This document shows, in pieces, positions 26,397 to 34,909 of a stretch of DNA of 64,000 bases (position 1 is its first letter; each line of letters begins with the position of its first letter). This stretch comes from Methanoregula boonei 6A8 (GTDB lineage Archaea; Halobacteriota; Methanomicrobia; Methanomicrobiales; Methanospirillaceae), in NCBI RefSeq assembly GCF_000017625.1, contig NC_009712.1, positions 2,418,001 to 2,482,000 of the forward strand, in the 5' to 3' direction. Made by a program: the position numbers and the translations under genes. The notes under the pieces are model-generated. The model saw only the letters and a program-made list of their open reading frames with translations, was not told where the DNA came from and ran no database searches.

Positions 26397-26427
26397 AAAA
26401 CCGTAGGCCTGAGGGCTGCGCGGTTTT
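26397..26427 (+). ncRNA. Possible structured element upstream of the ABC importer operon
   Basis: aaaaccg (26397-26403) pairs exactly with cggtttt (26421-26427) around a 17-base loop that can itself pair (aggcc with gggct, one mismatch). It lies in a compositionally odd stretch (26281-26440) about 150 bases before the importer start and upstream of the probable TATA box, so it may be a terminator-like or independent RNA rather than a leader riboswitch. Not recognised as a known RNA family. Confidence 0.3.
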
Positions 26428-26443
26428 ATCCCACAGGGAACGA

Positions 26444-26462
26444 GATAATTGACAAAATTATC
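26444..26462. promoter_or_regulatory. Palindromic operator candidate before the importer promoter
   Basis: gataatt-gacaa-aattatc: perfect 7-base arms around 5 bases, ending about 20 bases upstream of the TATA-like ctatatac (26481-26488). This spacing is suitable for control of the peptide/nickel-type importer operon. It does not match the NikR consensus I know. Role inferred. Confidence 0.45.
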
Positions 26463-26480
26463 GGGATTGTAAATTCATTA

Positions 26481-26488
26481 CTATATAC
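26481..26488 (+). promoter_or_regulatory. TATA box of the ABC importer operon
   Basis: ctatatac in an AT-rich stretch; a transcript starting about 25 bases downstream would carry a leader of roughly 70 bases ending in ctgaggacacctg before the ATG at 26579, with GAGG as ribosome site. Confidence 0.5.
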
Positions 26489-26578
26489 TCTTTTAAAAAA
26501 TTAAAGAAAAATAGTTAAATAACTCCGGCTGCGATTGATCACTGCGATTCCATAGTTACCTAATCCTGAGGACACCTG

Positions 26579-28237
26579 ATGAAAAGTACAGTACTCTCCG
26601 AAACAAAGACATACCGTGCCGGTATTATTTATGCCCTCTGTATGTCGGGCATCCTGGTTTTCTGTCTTGTTGCCGGATGCACGAACAGCGTTTCAACGTC
26701 CCCAGATACCGGAAACCTGACCGGCGTCCCTGCCAATGATGTCATCATCCCGGTCGATTCCCCATCATCGCTCATGTACACCAGCAACATGCAGAAAGGC
26801 GGTGTCCCGGGAAGCTCGCTTATTTACGAAGGGCTTGTGATTAAGGACCGGAACGGCATCTTCGATCCCGCGCTCGCACAGAGATGGAGTGTCTCACCGG
26901 ATGCAAAGACCTGGACATTCGACCTTGTACAGAACGCTACATGGAGCGACGGCGTTCCTTTCACCTGCAACGAGGTCAAGTTCACCAACGATTACATGAA
27001 AGCCAACAACCTGACCATGGGTTACGTTCTCTCTGACGTACAGTCCGTGGAATGCCCTGACAATTACACGGCAGTCTTCAACCTCAAGACCCCGTACTCC
27101 GCATTCCTCGACCAGATCTCAAGAACCCCGGGGATCACCATCTCGCCTGCGCATATCTGGCAGAACATCTCCGATCCCCAGCATTACAAGGACAACCAGA
27201 TGATCGGGACCGGGCCGTTTGTCTTTGCCCAGGCAGCTCCCGGGTATTACCAGTTTTCCACCAATGAAAATTACCACGGGCGGGTTCCCACTATCCCCGG
27301 TGTGGTTCTCAAGGTGATCACAAACGCCGACAGCCAGGTTCTCGCGCTCAAAAACGGCGAGATCGATGTGGTCTCCGGCCTCACTCCCGCCGTTGCCCAG
27401 AGCCTGTCCGGCAATGCTAACATCTCCATCTACTCGATCAACGACACCGGAGCCTGTGAAGTTGCATTCAACATGGCCCAGTACCCGGCAAACATCTCCG
27501 CGTTCCGGCACGCGATGAGCCACGCGATCGACCGGGATACCATCAGTTCCCTCTTTGGCACCGGCCGGCCCACGGAGACAACCTTCCTGATCCCGGATCT
27601 CGCCGGGGATTACGTTAACCCGGCCGATGTCGGGATGTACAACTATAACCTGACCGAGGCGCAGGAACTCCTCGCACAGGCCGGTTTTGTCAGGAACGCA
27701 AACGGGGTCCTCATTGGACCCGATGGTAACCCCGTCACCATCACCATCCCCCTGGGCACCAAAGGCGCCGATGTGAACGATAAGATCATTGCGGTCCTCA
27801 AGAACGACTGGGCACAACTCGGGATCAGCGTGAGCACCCTCAATTACCAGGACGCCACCCAGTACCGCAACGCGGTCAATGCCAACCCGGTCTTTATTGA
27901 CTCCTTCCCGGTCCTCCTCCACGATGACCCGGATGCACTGGGCAATTTTGCGGTCACTCCCCTGCAGGAGACCAACTACTACAACTACAATGACCCTGAG
28001 TACAACCGCCTCGTTGCCCGGGTAAAGAATACCACGGACCCGGTTGAGGTAAAGGAGATGACATACCAGCTTCAGGATCTTCTGGCCCAGGATATCCCCA
28101 CGGTACCCGTTGCTACCACGGATACCCTGGTGGCATACCGGTCGGACCGGTTTGTCGGCTGGGACATCGGGCCCGGATACCACAGCACCATGGACCCAAG
28201 AGTCCTCGAAAACCTCACACCGGTACAGCAGACATAA
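26579..28237 (+). CDS. Substrate-binding lipoprotein of a peptide/nickel-type ABC importer
   Basis: 552 residues. An N-terminal signal ends in a lipobox LVAGC (residue 34), followed by a Ser/Thr-rich linker, so the protein is probably lipid-anchored outside the cytoplasmic membrane. The body is a family 5 binding protein (DppA/OppA/NikA): LIYEGLVIKDRNGIFDPALAQRW, WTFDLVQNATWSDGVPFT and the GTGPFVF block are classic. It captures the ligand for the two permeases and two ATPases encoded directly downstream. Ligand could be peptides, nickel chelates or other small molecules; the sequence does not decide. A 175-base spacer follows before the permease genes. Confidence 0.9.
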   Translation: MKSTVLSETKTYRAGIIYALCMSGILVFCLVAGCTNSVSTSPDTGNLTGVPANDVIIPVDSPSSLMYTSNMQKGGVPGSSLIYEGLVIKDRNGIFDPALAQRWSVSPDAKTWTFDLVQNATWSDGVPFTCNEVKFTNDYMKANNLTMGYVLSDVQSVECPDNYTAVFNLKTPYSAFLDQISRTPGITISPAHIWQNISDPQHYKDNQMIGTGPFVFAQAAPGYYQFSTNENYHGRVPTIPGVVLKVITNADSQVLALKNGEIDVVSGLTPAVAQSLSGNANISIYSINDTGACEVAFNMAQYPANISAFRHAMSHAIDRDTISSLFGTGRPTETTFLIPDLAGDYVNPADVGMYNYNLTEAQELLAQAGFVRNANGVLIGPDGNPVTITIPLGTKGADVNDKIIAVLKNDWAQLGISVSTLNYQDATQYRNAVNANPVFIDSFPVLLHDDPDALGNFAVTPLQETNYYNYNDPEYNRLVARVKNTTDPVEVKEMTYQLQDLLAQDIPTVPVATTDTLVAYRSDRFVGWDIGPGYHSTMDPRVLENLTPVQQT

Positions 28238-28412
28238 CGGATCGCCATGGCGGGCAGGATCAAAAGGCATATCCTCTTTTTGGCTTGCCACGCATGTTTT
28301 TCACCGGGAATGTACGCACATCCCTGACCCTGCCAGACTCCTCTCGTTAAAAAAAAGGATTTATCACGATGACCGGCGACAGGCACAAAGAACGACAGGG
28401 TGACACCGGCAC
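28238..28412 (+). other. Spacer between binding protein and permease, with short coupled frame
   Basis: 175 bases. Near its end a 15-codon frame (ATG 28369, preceded by AAGGA) terminates in a TGA that overlaps the ATG of the first permease (ATGA). It could act as a leader peptide for translational coupling, which would reduce permease output relative to binding protein; it may equally be chance. No clear internal promoter or terminator was found. Confidence 0.3.
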
Positions 28413-29396
28413 ATGATCAGCGGAAACTATCTTCTCCGCCGCATCTGTTACAGCGGGGCATCGTTTTTTGTCTGCATGACCATCACTTTCTTCCTTCTTC
28501 ACCTCATGCCCGGGGACTATATCACCAACTACCTTCTCTCCCTTTCTAACCAGATCCCTCAGGCAGCAGTCGACCAGTTCCGCCACCAGTTCGGCCTCGA
28601 TCTCCCGCTCACCCAGCAGTACGCTCTCTATATTGTAAACATCCTCCACGGGCAATGGGGGTATTCCTATGCGTACGGCCAGCCGGTCTTTTCCATGATC
28701 ACCGAGAAACTCGGCTGGTCACTGATCCTTCTTGTGCCGGCAACGATTCTCGGTATCCTTATCGGGACAATTATCGGGGCATGGTCGGGATGGAGATCCG
28801 GGGGAAAACAGGATCTTGCGATCTTCAATGTCATGATCGTGATCCGGGCAATTCCGGAGTTCTGGTGGGCGATCATGGCCGTGATGGTCTTTGCCTTTTA
28901 TCTTCGGTGGTTCCCCCTGGGAGGGTACACCAGTATCAGCGTGCTCTCCACCGGCCTCTCCATCCCCGACCTGCTGTACCATGCGATCCTTCCCATCGCC
29001 CTGATGACCTTTTTTATAGCCACCGGGAACTACTACGTGATGCGCAACTCGATGATCGCGGTCATCGGGGAGGACTACATCACCACCGCCCGGGCAAAAG
29101 GACTCGATGAGCGGAATATCCTCTGGCGCCACGCGCTCAAAAACGCCCTGCTGCCCATGGTGACCATCACCACCTTCCAGTGCGCTGCGATCATCATGGG
29201 AAACGTCTTTGTCGAGACGGTCTTTTCCTGGCCGGGGATAGGTTTTCTGACCACCGAAGCGCTCACGAACCGCGATCTGCCGCTGCTCGAAGGCATTTTC
29301 CTCCTCGACTCCCTTATGACCATCGGCGCGATGCTCGTGGCTGATATCTTATCTTCCATGATCGATCCCCGGATCAGGATGGGGAACGATGAGTAG
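28413..29396 (+). CDS. ABC importer permease, DppB/OppB/NikB type
   Basis: 327 residues with about six membrane helices. The N-terminal FFVCMTITFFLLHLMPGD and the cytoplasmic coupling loop EDYITTARAKGLDERNILWRHALKNALLP (EAA motif) identify the first permease of peptide/nickel importers. It overlaps the second permease by 8 bases. It forms the membrane channel with that protein. Full family length. Confidence 0.92.
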   Translation: MISGNYLLRRICYSGASFFVCMTITFFLLHLMPGDYITNYLLSLSNQIPQAAVDQFRHQFGLDLPLTQQYALYIVNILHGQWGYSYAYGQPVFSMITEKLGWSLILLVPATILGILIGTIIGAWSGWRSGGKQDLAIFNVMIVIRAIPEFWWAIMAVMVFAFYLRWFPLGGYTSISVLSTGLSIPDLLYHAILPIALMTFFIATGNYYVMRNSMIAVIGEDYITTARAKGLDERNILWRHALKNALLPMVTITTFQCAAIIMGNVFVETVFSWPGIGFLTTEALTNRDLPLLEGIFLLDSLMTIGAMLVADILSSMIDPRIRMGNDE

Positions 29397-30210
29397 GAAG
29401 ATCCTCCTCTGGGTTGGCATCGCGGTCCTGTGCATCTACATCGGGATTGCGCTGGCCGCTCCGCTGATCGCACCGCAGGGCCCTTCTGCGATTACAGGAA
29501 AACCGCTCCAGCCCCCGGACAACCAGCACCTGTTTGGGACAAATCAGGTTGGACAGGATATCCTTGCGCAACTGGTCTTTGGTGCCCGCGTTACCCTGCT
29601 CTATGGTTTCTGCTCGGCCCTCCTTGCCGTAACGATCAGTACGAGCATTGGGATCGTGCTCGGGTATTACGGCGGGATCGTGGACGAAATCGCCTGCCGG
29701 GTCATCGACGTTATCATGCCAATTCCCATGTTTGTCCTGCTCATTGTCCTGACTACGTTCTTTTCCCCGGGGATCGTCCAGGTCAGCCTGCTCATGGGCC
29801 TGATGGGCAGTATCTACGGTATCCGCATCATGCGGGCTCAGGTACTCTCGGTAGCCCGGACCAGTTTCGTGGAGGGGGCCCGGGCTATCGGTGCCTCGGA
29901 TATCCGGATCATGTCCAGGCATATCCTTCCAAACGTCATGCCGCTGGTGATGGTCAAATTCGTGTCCTCGTCCCAGCAGCTCCTCCTCATGGGCGTTGGA
30001 CTGAGTTTTATTGGTATGTGGGACACCACGACCGTGGACTGGGGGACAATGATCCAAAACGCGTACTCTCAGGGCGGCCTTGCGCTCGGCCTCTGGTGGT
30101 GGATCCTGCCACCCGGGATAGCGGTGATCGGGATATCCCTTGCCCTTGCGATGATCGGGTACAGTTTCGAGGAGAGGTTTAATCCCCGCGTGGAGGTGAA
30201 CCGGATATGA
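29389..30210 (+). CDS. ABC importer permease, DppC/OppC/NikC type
   Basis: 273 residues, about five or six membrane helices. Typical features: N-terminal helix, the APQGP-x-AITGKPLQPPDNQHLFGTNQVGQDIL block (family HxxGTDxxGRD region), and the EAA loop FVEGARAIGASDIRIMSRHILPN. Start overlaps permease 1, and its TGA overlaps the ATG of the first ATPase (ATGA). Pairs with permease 1 to form the translocation path. Confidence 0.92.
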   Translation: MSRKILLWVGIAVLCIYIGIALAAPLIAPQGPSAITGKPLQPPDNQHLFGTNQVGQDILAQLVFGARVTLLYGFCSALLAVTISTSIGIVLGYYGGIVDEIACRVIDVIMPIPMFVLLIVLTTFFSPGIVQVSLLMGLMGSIYGIRIMRAQVLSVARTSFVEGARAIGASDIRIMSRHILPNVMPLVMVKFVSSSQQLLLMGVGLSFIGMWDTTTVDWGTMIQNAYSQGGLALGLWWWILPPGIAVIGISLALAMIGYSFEERFNPRVEVNRI

Positions 30211-31202
30211 ACGTATCCGGCCAGAACGGATATTCTGAAGGGAAATATCCGGAGGCAGATGTGATGGAACTGATCCACATTACCGGATTAAAGGTCGTCT
30301 TCTCCACCCGATCCGAAGAGATCAGGGCCGTGGATATAGTTGATCTTTCCATCGATGAGGGGGACGCTCTCTGCCTGATCGGAGAATCCGGGTGCGGGAA
30401 AACGGTCATGGGCATGGCTGCGATCGGCATTCTTCCTAAAAATGCCGGGATCACCGGTTCCATCCGGTACGGAGGACAGGATCTGGTAGCTGCACCGGAA
30501 CGCTCAATGAAGCAGATCCGGGGACGCGAGATCGCCATGATCTCCCAGAATTCCGCAAACGCCCTCAACCCGGTGATGAAAGTGGGCGACCAGATCGCCG
30601 AACCCCTTCTCATCCACCGGCTTTGTTCCCAAAAAGAGGCGCGGGAAAAAACCCTTCAGCTGCTGGAGTCACTCGGGTTTGAGAACCCCACTCAGGCTTT
30701 CGACCGCTACCCCCATGAGTTCTCAGGAGGGATGCGGGAGCGGATCCTGATCGCCATTGCACTTATCTGCAATCCCCGCGTCATTATCGCCGACGAGCCG
30801 ACCGCGGGGCTGGATGCACAGGTCAAAACCCAGATCCTGGGGCTGATTAAAAACCAGGTTACAAACGGCCGGACCCTGTTTTTGATCACGCACGACATGG
30901 GAGCGGCAGCGTTTCTCAGTAACCGGCTTGCCGTGATGTACGCCGGTGAAATCCTTGAGATTGGGCCGACAAAAGAAGTGCTTGCCCTGCCCCTCCACCC
31001 TTACACCCAGGGCCTGCTTGCCTCTCTTCCTTCAGCCGGGCTCCACCCGATCCCGGGCGTAAGTCCATCCCCCGCTCACTTCCCCGCCGGCTGCCGGTTC
31101 TCGGATCGGTGCCCGGCAGTACAGGAACGGTGCCGGGCAGAGCATCCCGTGATGATCGCAGCCCGGGATTCCCGACAGGTCAGGTGTTTCCTGTATGATT
31201 GA
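30207..31202 (+). CDS. ABC importer ATPase, DppD/OppD type
   Basis: 331 residues. Walker A GESGCGKT, Q-loop region ISQNSANALNP, signature FSGGMRERI, Walker B VIIADEPTAGLD and H-loop THDMGAAA are present, followed by a C-terminal extension with cysteines (CRFSDRCPAVQERC), the iron-sulphur/zinc-type tail of OppD-like proteins. The ATG at 30207 overlaps the permease stop; ATG at codon 20 (30264, MELIHIT) aligns better with the family N-terminus and is an alternative. Energises the importer together with the next ATPase. Confidence 0.9.
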   Translation: MNVSGQNGYSEGKYPEADVMELIHITGLKVVFSTRSEEIRAVDIVDLSIDEGDALCLIGESGCGKTVMGMAAIGILPKNAGITGSIRYGGQDLVAAPERSMKQIRGREIAMISQNSANALNPVMKVGDQIAEPLLIHRLCSQKEAREKTLQLLESLGFENPTQAFDRYPHEFSGGMRERILIAIALICNPRVIIADEPTAGLDAQVKTQILGLIKNQVTNGRTLFLITHDMGAAAFLSNRLAVMYAGEILEIGPTKEVLALPLHPYTQGLLASLPSAGLHPIPGVSPSPAHFPAGCRFSDRCPAVQERCRAEHPVMIAARDSRQVRCFLYD

Positions 31203-32016
31203 TCTTGAGGGGATCACCAAGATCTACCCGCGCGGATTTCTCCGCCGGCAAAAGAGCGTAGCGGTCAATAATGTCACCCTCTCGATTAAAAAAGGGGAGA
31301 CGCTGGGCCTTGTCGGGGAGAGCGGAAGCGGGAAGTCATCACTTGGACGGATCGCACTCAGGCTGATCGAGCCAACGAGCGGCACGGTCCGATTTGAGGG
31401 TACCGATCTGACAAAGCTCTCCGGGAGAGAGATCCGGAAGTTCCGGCCGCGGATGCAGATCCTCTTCCAGGATCCCGACACCGCTCTCGATCCCCGCATG
31501 ACGGTACGGCAGAGCGTGGCAGAGCCGCTTGCGATCTGGAACTGTATGGGAAAAGAGGAGATGGGGGACCGGATCGCCGGCCTGCTGGAACTGGTCGGGC
31601 TCACCCCTGATCTTATCGACCGGTACCCGTTTGAAATTTCAGGAGGTCAGAAGCAGCGGGTGGCACTGGCCCGGGTCCTGACCCTGAATCCCGAATTTCT
31701 CGTTGCCGATGAACCCACCGCAGCGCTCGACCTCTCGGTGCAGGCGCAGGTGCTCAGCCTGATCAAAAACATCCAGAGGAAAACAAATCTTACCCTCCTG
31801 TTCATCTCCCATGATCTCCAGGTAATCGGGCAGATGAGCAACAGGGTTGCGGTAATGCACCAGGGCTCGATCGTTGAGCACGGGACCGTTGAGGATATCC
31901 TGAATAATCCGCAGGATGCCTATACCCGGCAACTGGTTGCGGCAGCACGGGAGAGCGAGGCATGGCTGGGAAAAACAAGGGAGACCCAGGGGATTTACCA
32001 ATGCAAAAAAGATTGA
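31195..32016 (+). CDS. ABC importer ATPase, DppF/OppF type
   Basis: 273 residues with Walker A GESGSGKSS, Q-loop LFQDPDTALDPRMTV, signature ISGGQKQRV, Walker B LVADEPTAALD and H-loop SHDLQVI. The ending is shorter than in OppD and lacks the cysteine tail. Overlaps the preceding ATPase by 8 bases and closes the five-gene importer operon. The next gene is a pilin with its own promoter. Confidence 0.9.
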   Translation: MIDLEGITKIYPRGFLRRQKSVAVNNVTLSIKKGETLGLVGESGSGKSSLGRIALRLIEPTSGTVRFEGTDLTKLSGREIRKFRPRMQILFQDPDTALDPRMTVRQSVAEPLAIWNCMGKEEMGDRIAGLLELVGLTPDLIDRYPFEISGGQKQRVALARVLTLNPEFLVADEPTAALDLSVQAQVLSLIKNIQRKTNLTLLFISHDLQVIGQMSNRVAVMHQGSIVEHGTVEDILNNPQDAYTRQLVAAARESEAWLGKTRETQGIYQCKKD

Positions 32017-32209
32017 CTGGATCTTTCGAGGAATTGATCACGCCCGGTCCTACCCCCATTCAGATAAGACACCATGGTCGAAGGGAGGAATAGTGAATAC
32101 AACAACGAGGAGAGATTTAATTAGAGTGGTTTACTTTATCAAAAATTAAGGTAAATATAACCCACACGGAAAGTTGGACAATGTCCCGGATGAGATGGGG
32201 AGATCCTGT

Positions 32210-32935
32210 ATGACCGACAATGATAATCGCACCTTCGAGGTGCCCCGTAGTAAAAATGCACGGGTTTCACAACAGAAACTGTACCACGGCACAAATGCTG
32301 TTTCACCGGTTGTCGGGGTCATGCTCATGCTTGTTGTCACAATCATCATCGCGGCGGTTGTATCGGGATTCTCCGGGGGATTTATGGAAACTCCAAGGCC
32401 GACGCCCACGGCCATGTTTGATGTGCACATATACGCTCATGAGGGACTGACGGTAAATTCATTGCCTGAAGTATATAGCCCGGATATCACCATCACCGAG
32501 ATCAGCGGGGATGCCCTGCCGACAAAGGATCTCAAAATCACGACCACATTTACCAACAATACAGGAGCAATTTTTGCAGGAAACCTGAGCGGTGAAGTCG
32601 CAATTCGCTGTGCGGGCCAGTACAGCGGTGTGCTGGTTTTACCAGGAAGTAACCCGATAAGCTCGGTTATCAGCAGTTCAACCGGGGGAAATCCCCTCTG
32701 GTTCGGGGATCCATCCGCAGTTCTTACTCCCGGGCAGAGCCTGACAACCGCTGTGCAGGTGTGTGGCAGCGGGAATTCCCCCGTCGATAATCCGGGCTTG
32801 GACTACCTTTTCGGAGTCAACAACATTGCGGACCTGGAGAATTCCGGTTTTGGCCAAGGCTCTGTTGTGGAAATCAGGATCTTCTATACCCCGGGAGGGG
32901 TTATTCTCTTTGACAAGCTCATCAACGTAGAATGA
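32210..32935 (+). CDS. Archaeal type IV pilin-like protein, third type A-like copy
   Basis: 241 residues from the ATG 32210, which has a GGGGAGAT ribosome site upstream; a TTG at 32174 and an ATG at 32195 are alternatives. After a long leader (about 28 residues) comes AVSPVVGVMLMLVVTIIIAA and VSGFSGGFM, nearly identical to the four pilins at 23.0-25.9 kb. The domain end VVEIRIFYTPGGVILFDKLINVE matches the type A copies. It lies on the opposite strand, separated from them by the importer operon, so the importer may have been inserted into, or the pilin moved away from, a former pilin block. Confidence 0.83.
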   Translation: MTDNDNRTFEVPRSKNARVSQQKLYHGTNAVSPVVGVMLMLVVTIIIAAVVSGFSGGFMETPRPTPTAMFDVHIYAHEGLTVNSLPEVYSPDITITEISGDALPTKDLKITTTFTNNTGAIFAGNLSGEVAIRCAGQYSGVLVLPGSNPISSVISSSTGGNPLWFGDPSAVLTPGQSLTTAVQVCGSGNSPVDNPGLDYLFGVNNIADLENSGFGQGSVVEIRIFYTPGGVILFDKLINVE

Positions 32936-33492
32936 TCGCGGATCCTTATGAGGGGGGCATCTTTTCCCGGGATTATCCCTTCTTAAAACGCATTTTTGGG
33001 AGAATCCTTAAGAATGCGACCCGTACTTTTTTCCGGAAACAGGGCTCCCGACCATGTGAACAGAGAAAGTCGCGGCAATCTCTTTTGCGATCGGTCAGTC
33101 CGACCAATTTTTTTTCAGGGCACACAGTGGGGGCAGGGGGCAATTAATTTTTTTTCGGTGGGGGTGGCAGATCGTGATGATGGGGCGGGGCGATCGTTTT
33201 CCGGCATTGCTCACACATGCCCCAGACGGTTCTAGAGCTATGTGGCAAGGGCCTGGGGATCTGGAGGGTATGAAGGGGCTGCTGCCCCCATTCTCCCGCA
33301 GGCGATGCCTCCTGCCTCAAGGAATCCGTCCTTGGCGGGGCACGGCGATGAGGATAAAAACCGGAAAAACCGCACTCGCCTAGCGAGACCCCGGCAAGAA
33401 AGCCGAGGGAATCGCGGCGGAGCAGGGAGATGTTGAGATCCTGAAAAAATGACTCCCATGGAACACTGGGTAGTTTGCGACAAAAAAGTAAG
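32936..33492. other. Intergenic region with strong short hairpins
   Basis: About 555 bases without a convincing gene. T-rich runs at 33110-33117 and 33149-33156 could end the pilin transcript. A GC-rich segment, 33230-33440, has ggggc-tgct-gcccc (33275-33288) and caagga-atccg-tccttg (33318-33334), both hairpins, then A-rich stretches. The composition differs from the flanking genes and could be a small structured RNA or a remnant of a mobile element; nothing diagnostic was recognised. Confidence 0.3.
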
Positions 33493-34437
33493 TCAGTGAG
33501 CCCCTACGGTCACCTGCATAATAGTGAGGTTAACGTTTGGGGGGGTGGAAGTCTGATTGGTCAGAGTATAATAGGGAGTGGAATAGGGAGGATCAGGCTG
33601 AGAAATATATCCAACATTATAAGGACAGCTGCTCATTACATCAGTGAGGCTTGCATTCAAGGCTATTACTGATATATTGCCGAATGGTGACCCATCCGAG
33701 CTGATTGCAATGCCTGTAATTGGTTGCAAAATCACCGGTGTTGCAGTTGATGTCAGAGTCAGGAACCCGTACCCGTTGCTGCTGATAGAGTTCCTGGAGG
33801 AAGCGCTGATATTAACTACAATAAGAGAGATAGCCGAGCAGTTCCCTGCCCCCGCGGTCAGGTTTGGCGTATACCCGGCACCCCCTAATGAAGATGCAAA
33901 TTCATTCAGCGGCGAACCCGTGGCATTGACACCATTGAATATATCGGTCATATTGTAATAGTCAAGAGGCGTCGAGAGCGTCCCTCTGTTTTTGGTCACA
34001 TTAGTGTAGCCGTACTGCCACATGTATCCCTGATTCTGCCAGAAATTGCTGACCGGTTCGTAGGAGAAATTGATCATGGTTCCATTCACGACAGGGAGAA
34101 GATCGCCATTTTCATCGGCAAATGTGAGGGTATACACCGGGTTGTCCTCATCCTGTACCTGCAACGCTCCACTCGATTTGAGTTCGTTGACCAAGGTATC
34201 CCCCCCGCCAAGCGGAACCGGCTCGCTGAAACTAAGGTGATCTTGATGAGATGAGGCTGCAAAATAGAGATCTGATGAGAACCGCACAAAAGAGGTCTCG
34301 ACATTATGGAGGTGGTCGATCTCTGCGGACTGTTTCATTGACGGAACATAGATTGCATTCCAGAGAGAATAGAACGTGACAATCGCTGCAAGGATCAGCA
34401 TCACGGCAATGATCGGAGCAACTGCATCATCTTTCAT
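33493..34437 (-). CDS. Archaeal pilin-like surface protein
   Basis: 314 residues. Very short leader (MKDDAVAPIIAVMLILAAIVTFYSLW) matching the archaeal pilin N-terminus, with the hydrophobic helix at 6-27. The exported part is Asn/Ser/Thr-rich with many N-glycosylation-type sequons (NVT, NLT, NAS), ends in a Tyr/Pro-rich stretch, and has few cysteines. The start overlaps the stop of the smaller pilin upstream (ATGA). Last gene of the lipoprotein-ATPase-platform-pilin-pilin operon, so it is likely exported by that machine. Probably a minor or tip pilin because of its size. Confidence 0.78.
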   Translation of the reverse strand: MKDDAVAPIIAVMLILAAIVTFYSLWNAIYVPSMKQSAEIDHLHNVETSFVRFSSDLYFAASSHQDHLSFSEPVPLGGGDTLVNELKSSGALQVQDEDNPVYTLTFADENGDLLPVVNGTMINFSYEPVSNFWQNQGYMWQYGYTNVTKNRGTLSTPLDYYNMTDIFNGVNATGSPLNEFASSLGGAGYTPNLTAGAGNCSAISLIVVNISASSRNSISSNGYGFLTLTSTATPVILQPITGIAISSDGSPFGNISVIALNASLTDVMSSCPYNVGYISQPDPPYSTPYYTLTNQTSTPPNVNLTIMQVTVGAH

Positions 34438-34901
34438 GGCTGCCCACCACTGACGACACCTGAAAAGAGCACGGCCCGGTCCGTGGCAAGCGTAACTGTT
34501 GCATTATTGTCCAGAGTCCAATCGGAAATAACGGTGATATTACTACCGAGATCAAATGACTGGGTATCGTTCGATTCTGCGGGATCCGGGACAAATATGA
34601 AACCGGTAGTGTTTGCAGAAGTAAACTGCCCATAAAAATCTGCTGACGGGTCCGAAATAATGACCTTGAGCGCATTTACTTTCACCCAATCGCCGCCTTT
34701 GTGCCAGAAAGTGATGTTTCCGGGCCCGTAAGTACCGTCACTCATCATGATCGTAACCGACGGACTTCTTTCAGAAGGCAGGTAATTGGGAAGCTGGGAG
34801 GTAAAAACCGCAGCGAGGATCAACACGAGAGCGATCATAAGCATCTCACCAACCACTTCCGAAACTGCCTGAATTCTGCTACTGTTTTTCTGCCGTGTCA
34901 T
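34434..34901 (-). CDS. Archaeal type IV pilin-like protein of the second pilus operon
   Basis: 155 residues from ATG 34901, which is preceded by GAGGTG; a GTG at 34913 overlapping the platform stop (GTGA) is the alternative. The N-terminus QAVSEVVGEMLMIALVLILAAVFTSQL has the pilin pattern with a Glu five residues into the helix (VVGEML), like canonical archaeal pilins. The exported domain contains the HKGGDWVKVNALKVIISD block typical of DUF1628-type proteins. Size is that of a main pilin subunit. Coupled to the platform gene upstream and the large pilin downstream. Confidence 0.82.
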   Translation of the reverse strand: MTRQKNSSRIQAVSEVVGEMLMIALVLILAAVFTSQLPNYLPSERSPSVTIMMSDGTYGPGNITFWHKGGDWVKVNALKVIISDPSADFYGQFTSANTTGFIFVPDPAESNDTQSFDLGSNITVISDWTLDNNATVTLATDRAVLFSGVVSGGQP

Positions 34902-34909
34902 CTCCCACC

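Noticed and set aside
27119-28291. 390-codon open frame opposite the binding lipoprotein
   Set aside because: Antisense shadow of a well supported gene; Gly/Val/Asp-rich, no recognisable domain.
26579-32016. Naming the importer as a nickel transporter
   Set aside because: The family carries peptides, nickel chelates and other ligands; no residue or regulator site in the sequence settles the ligand.
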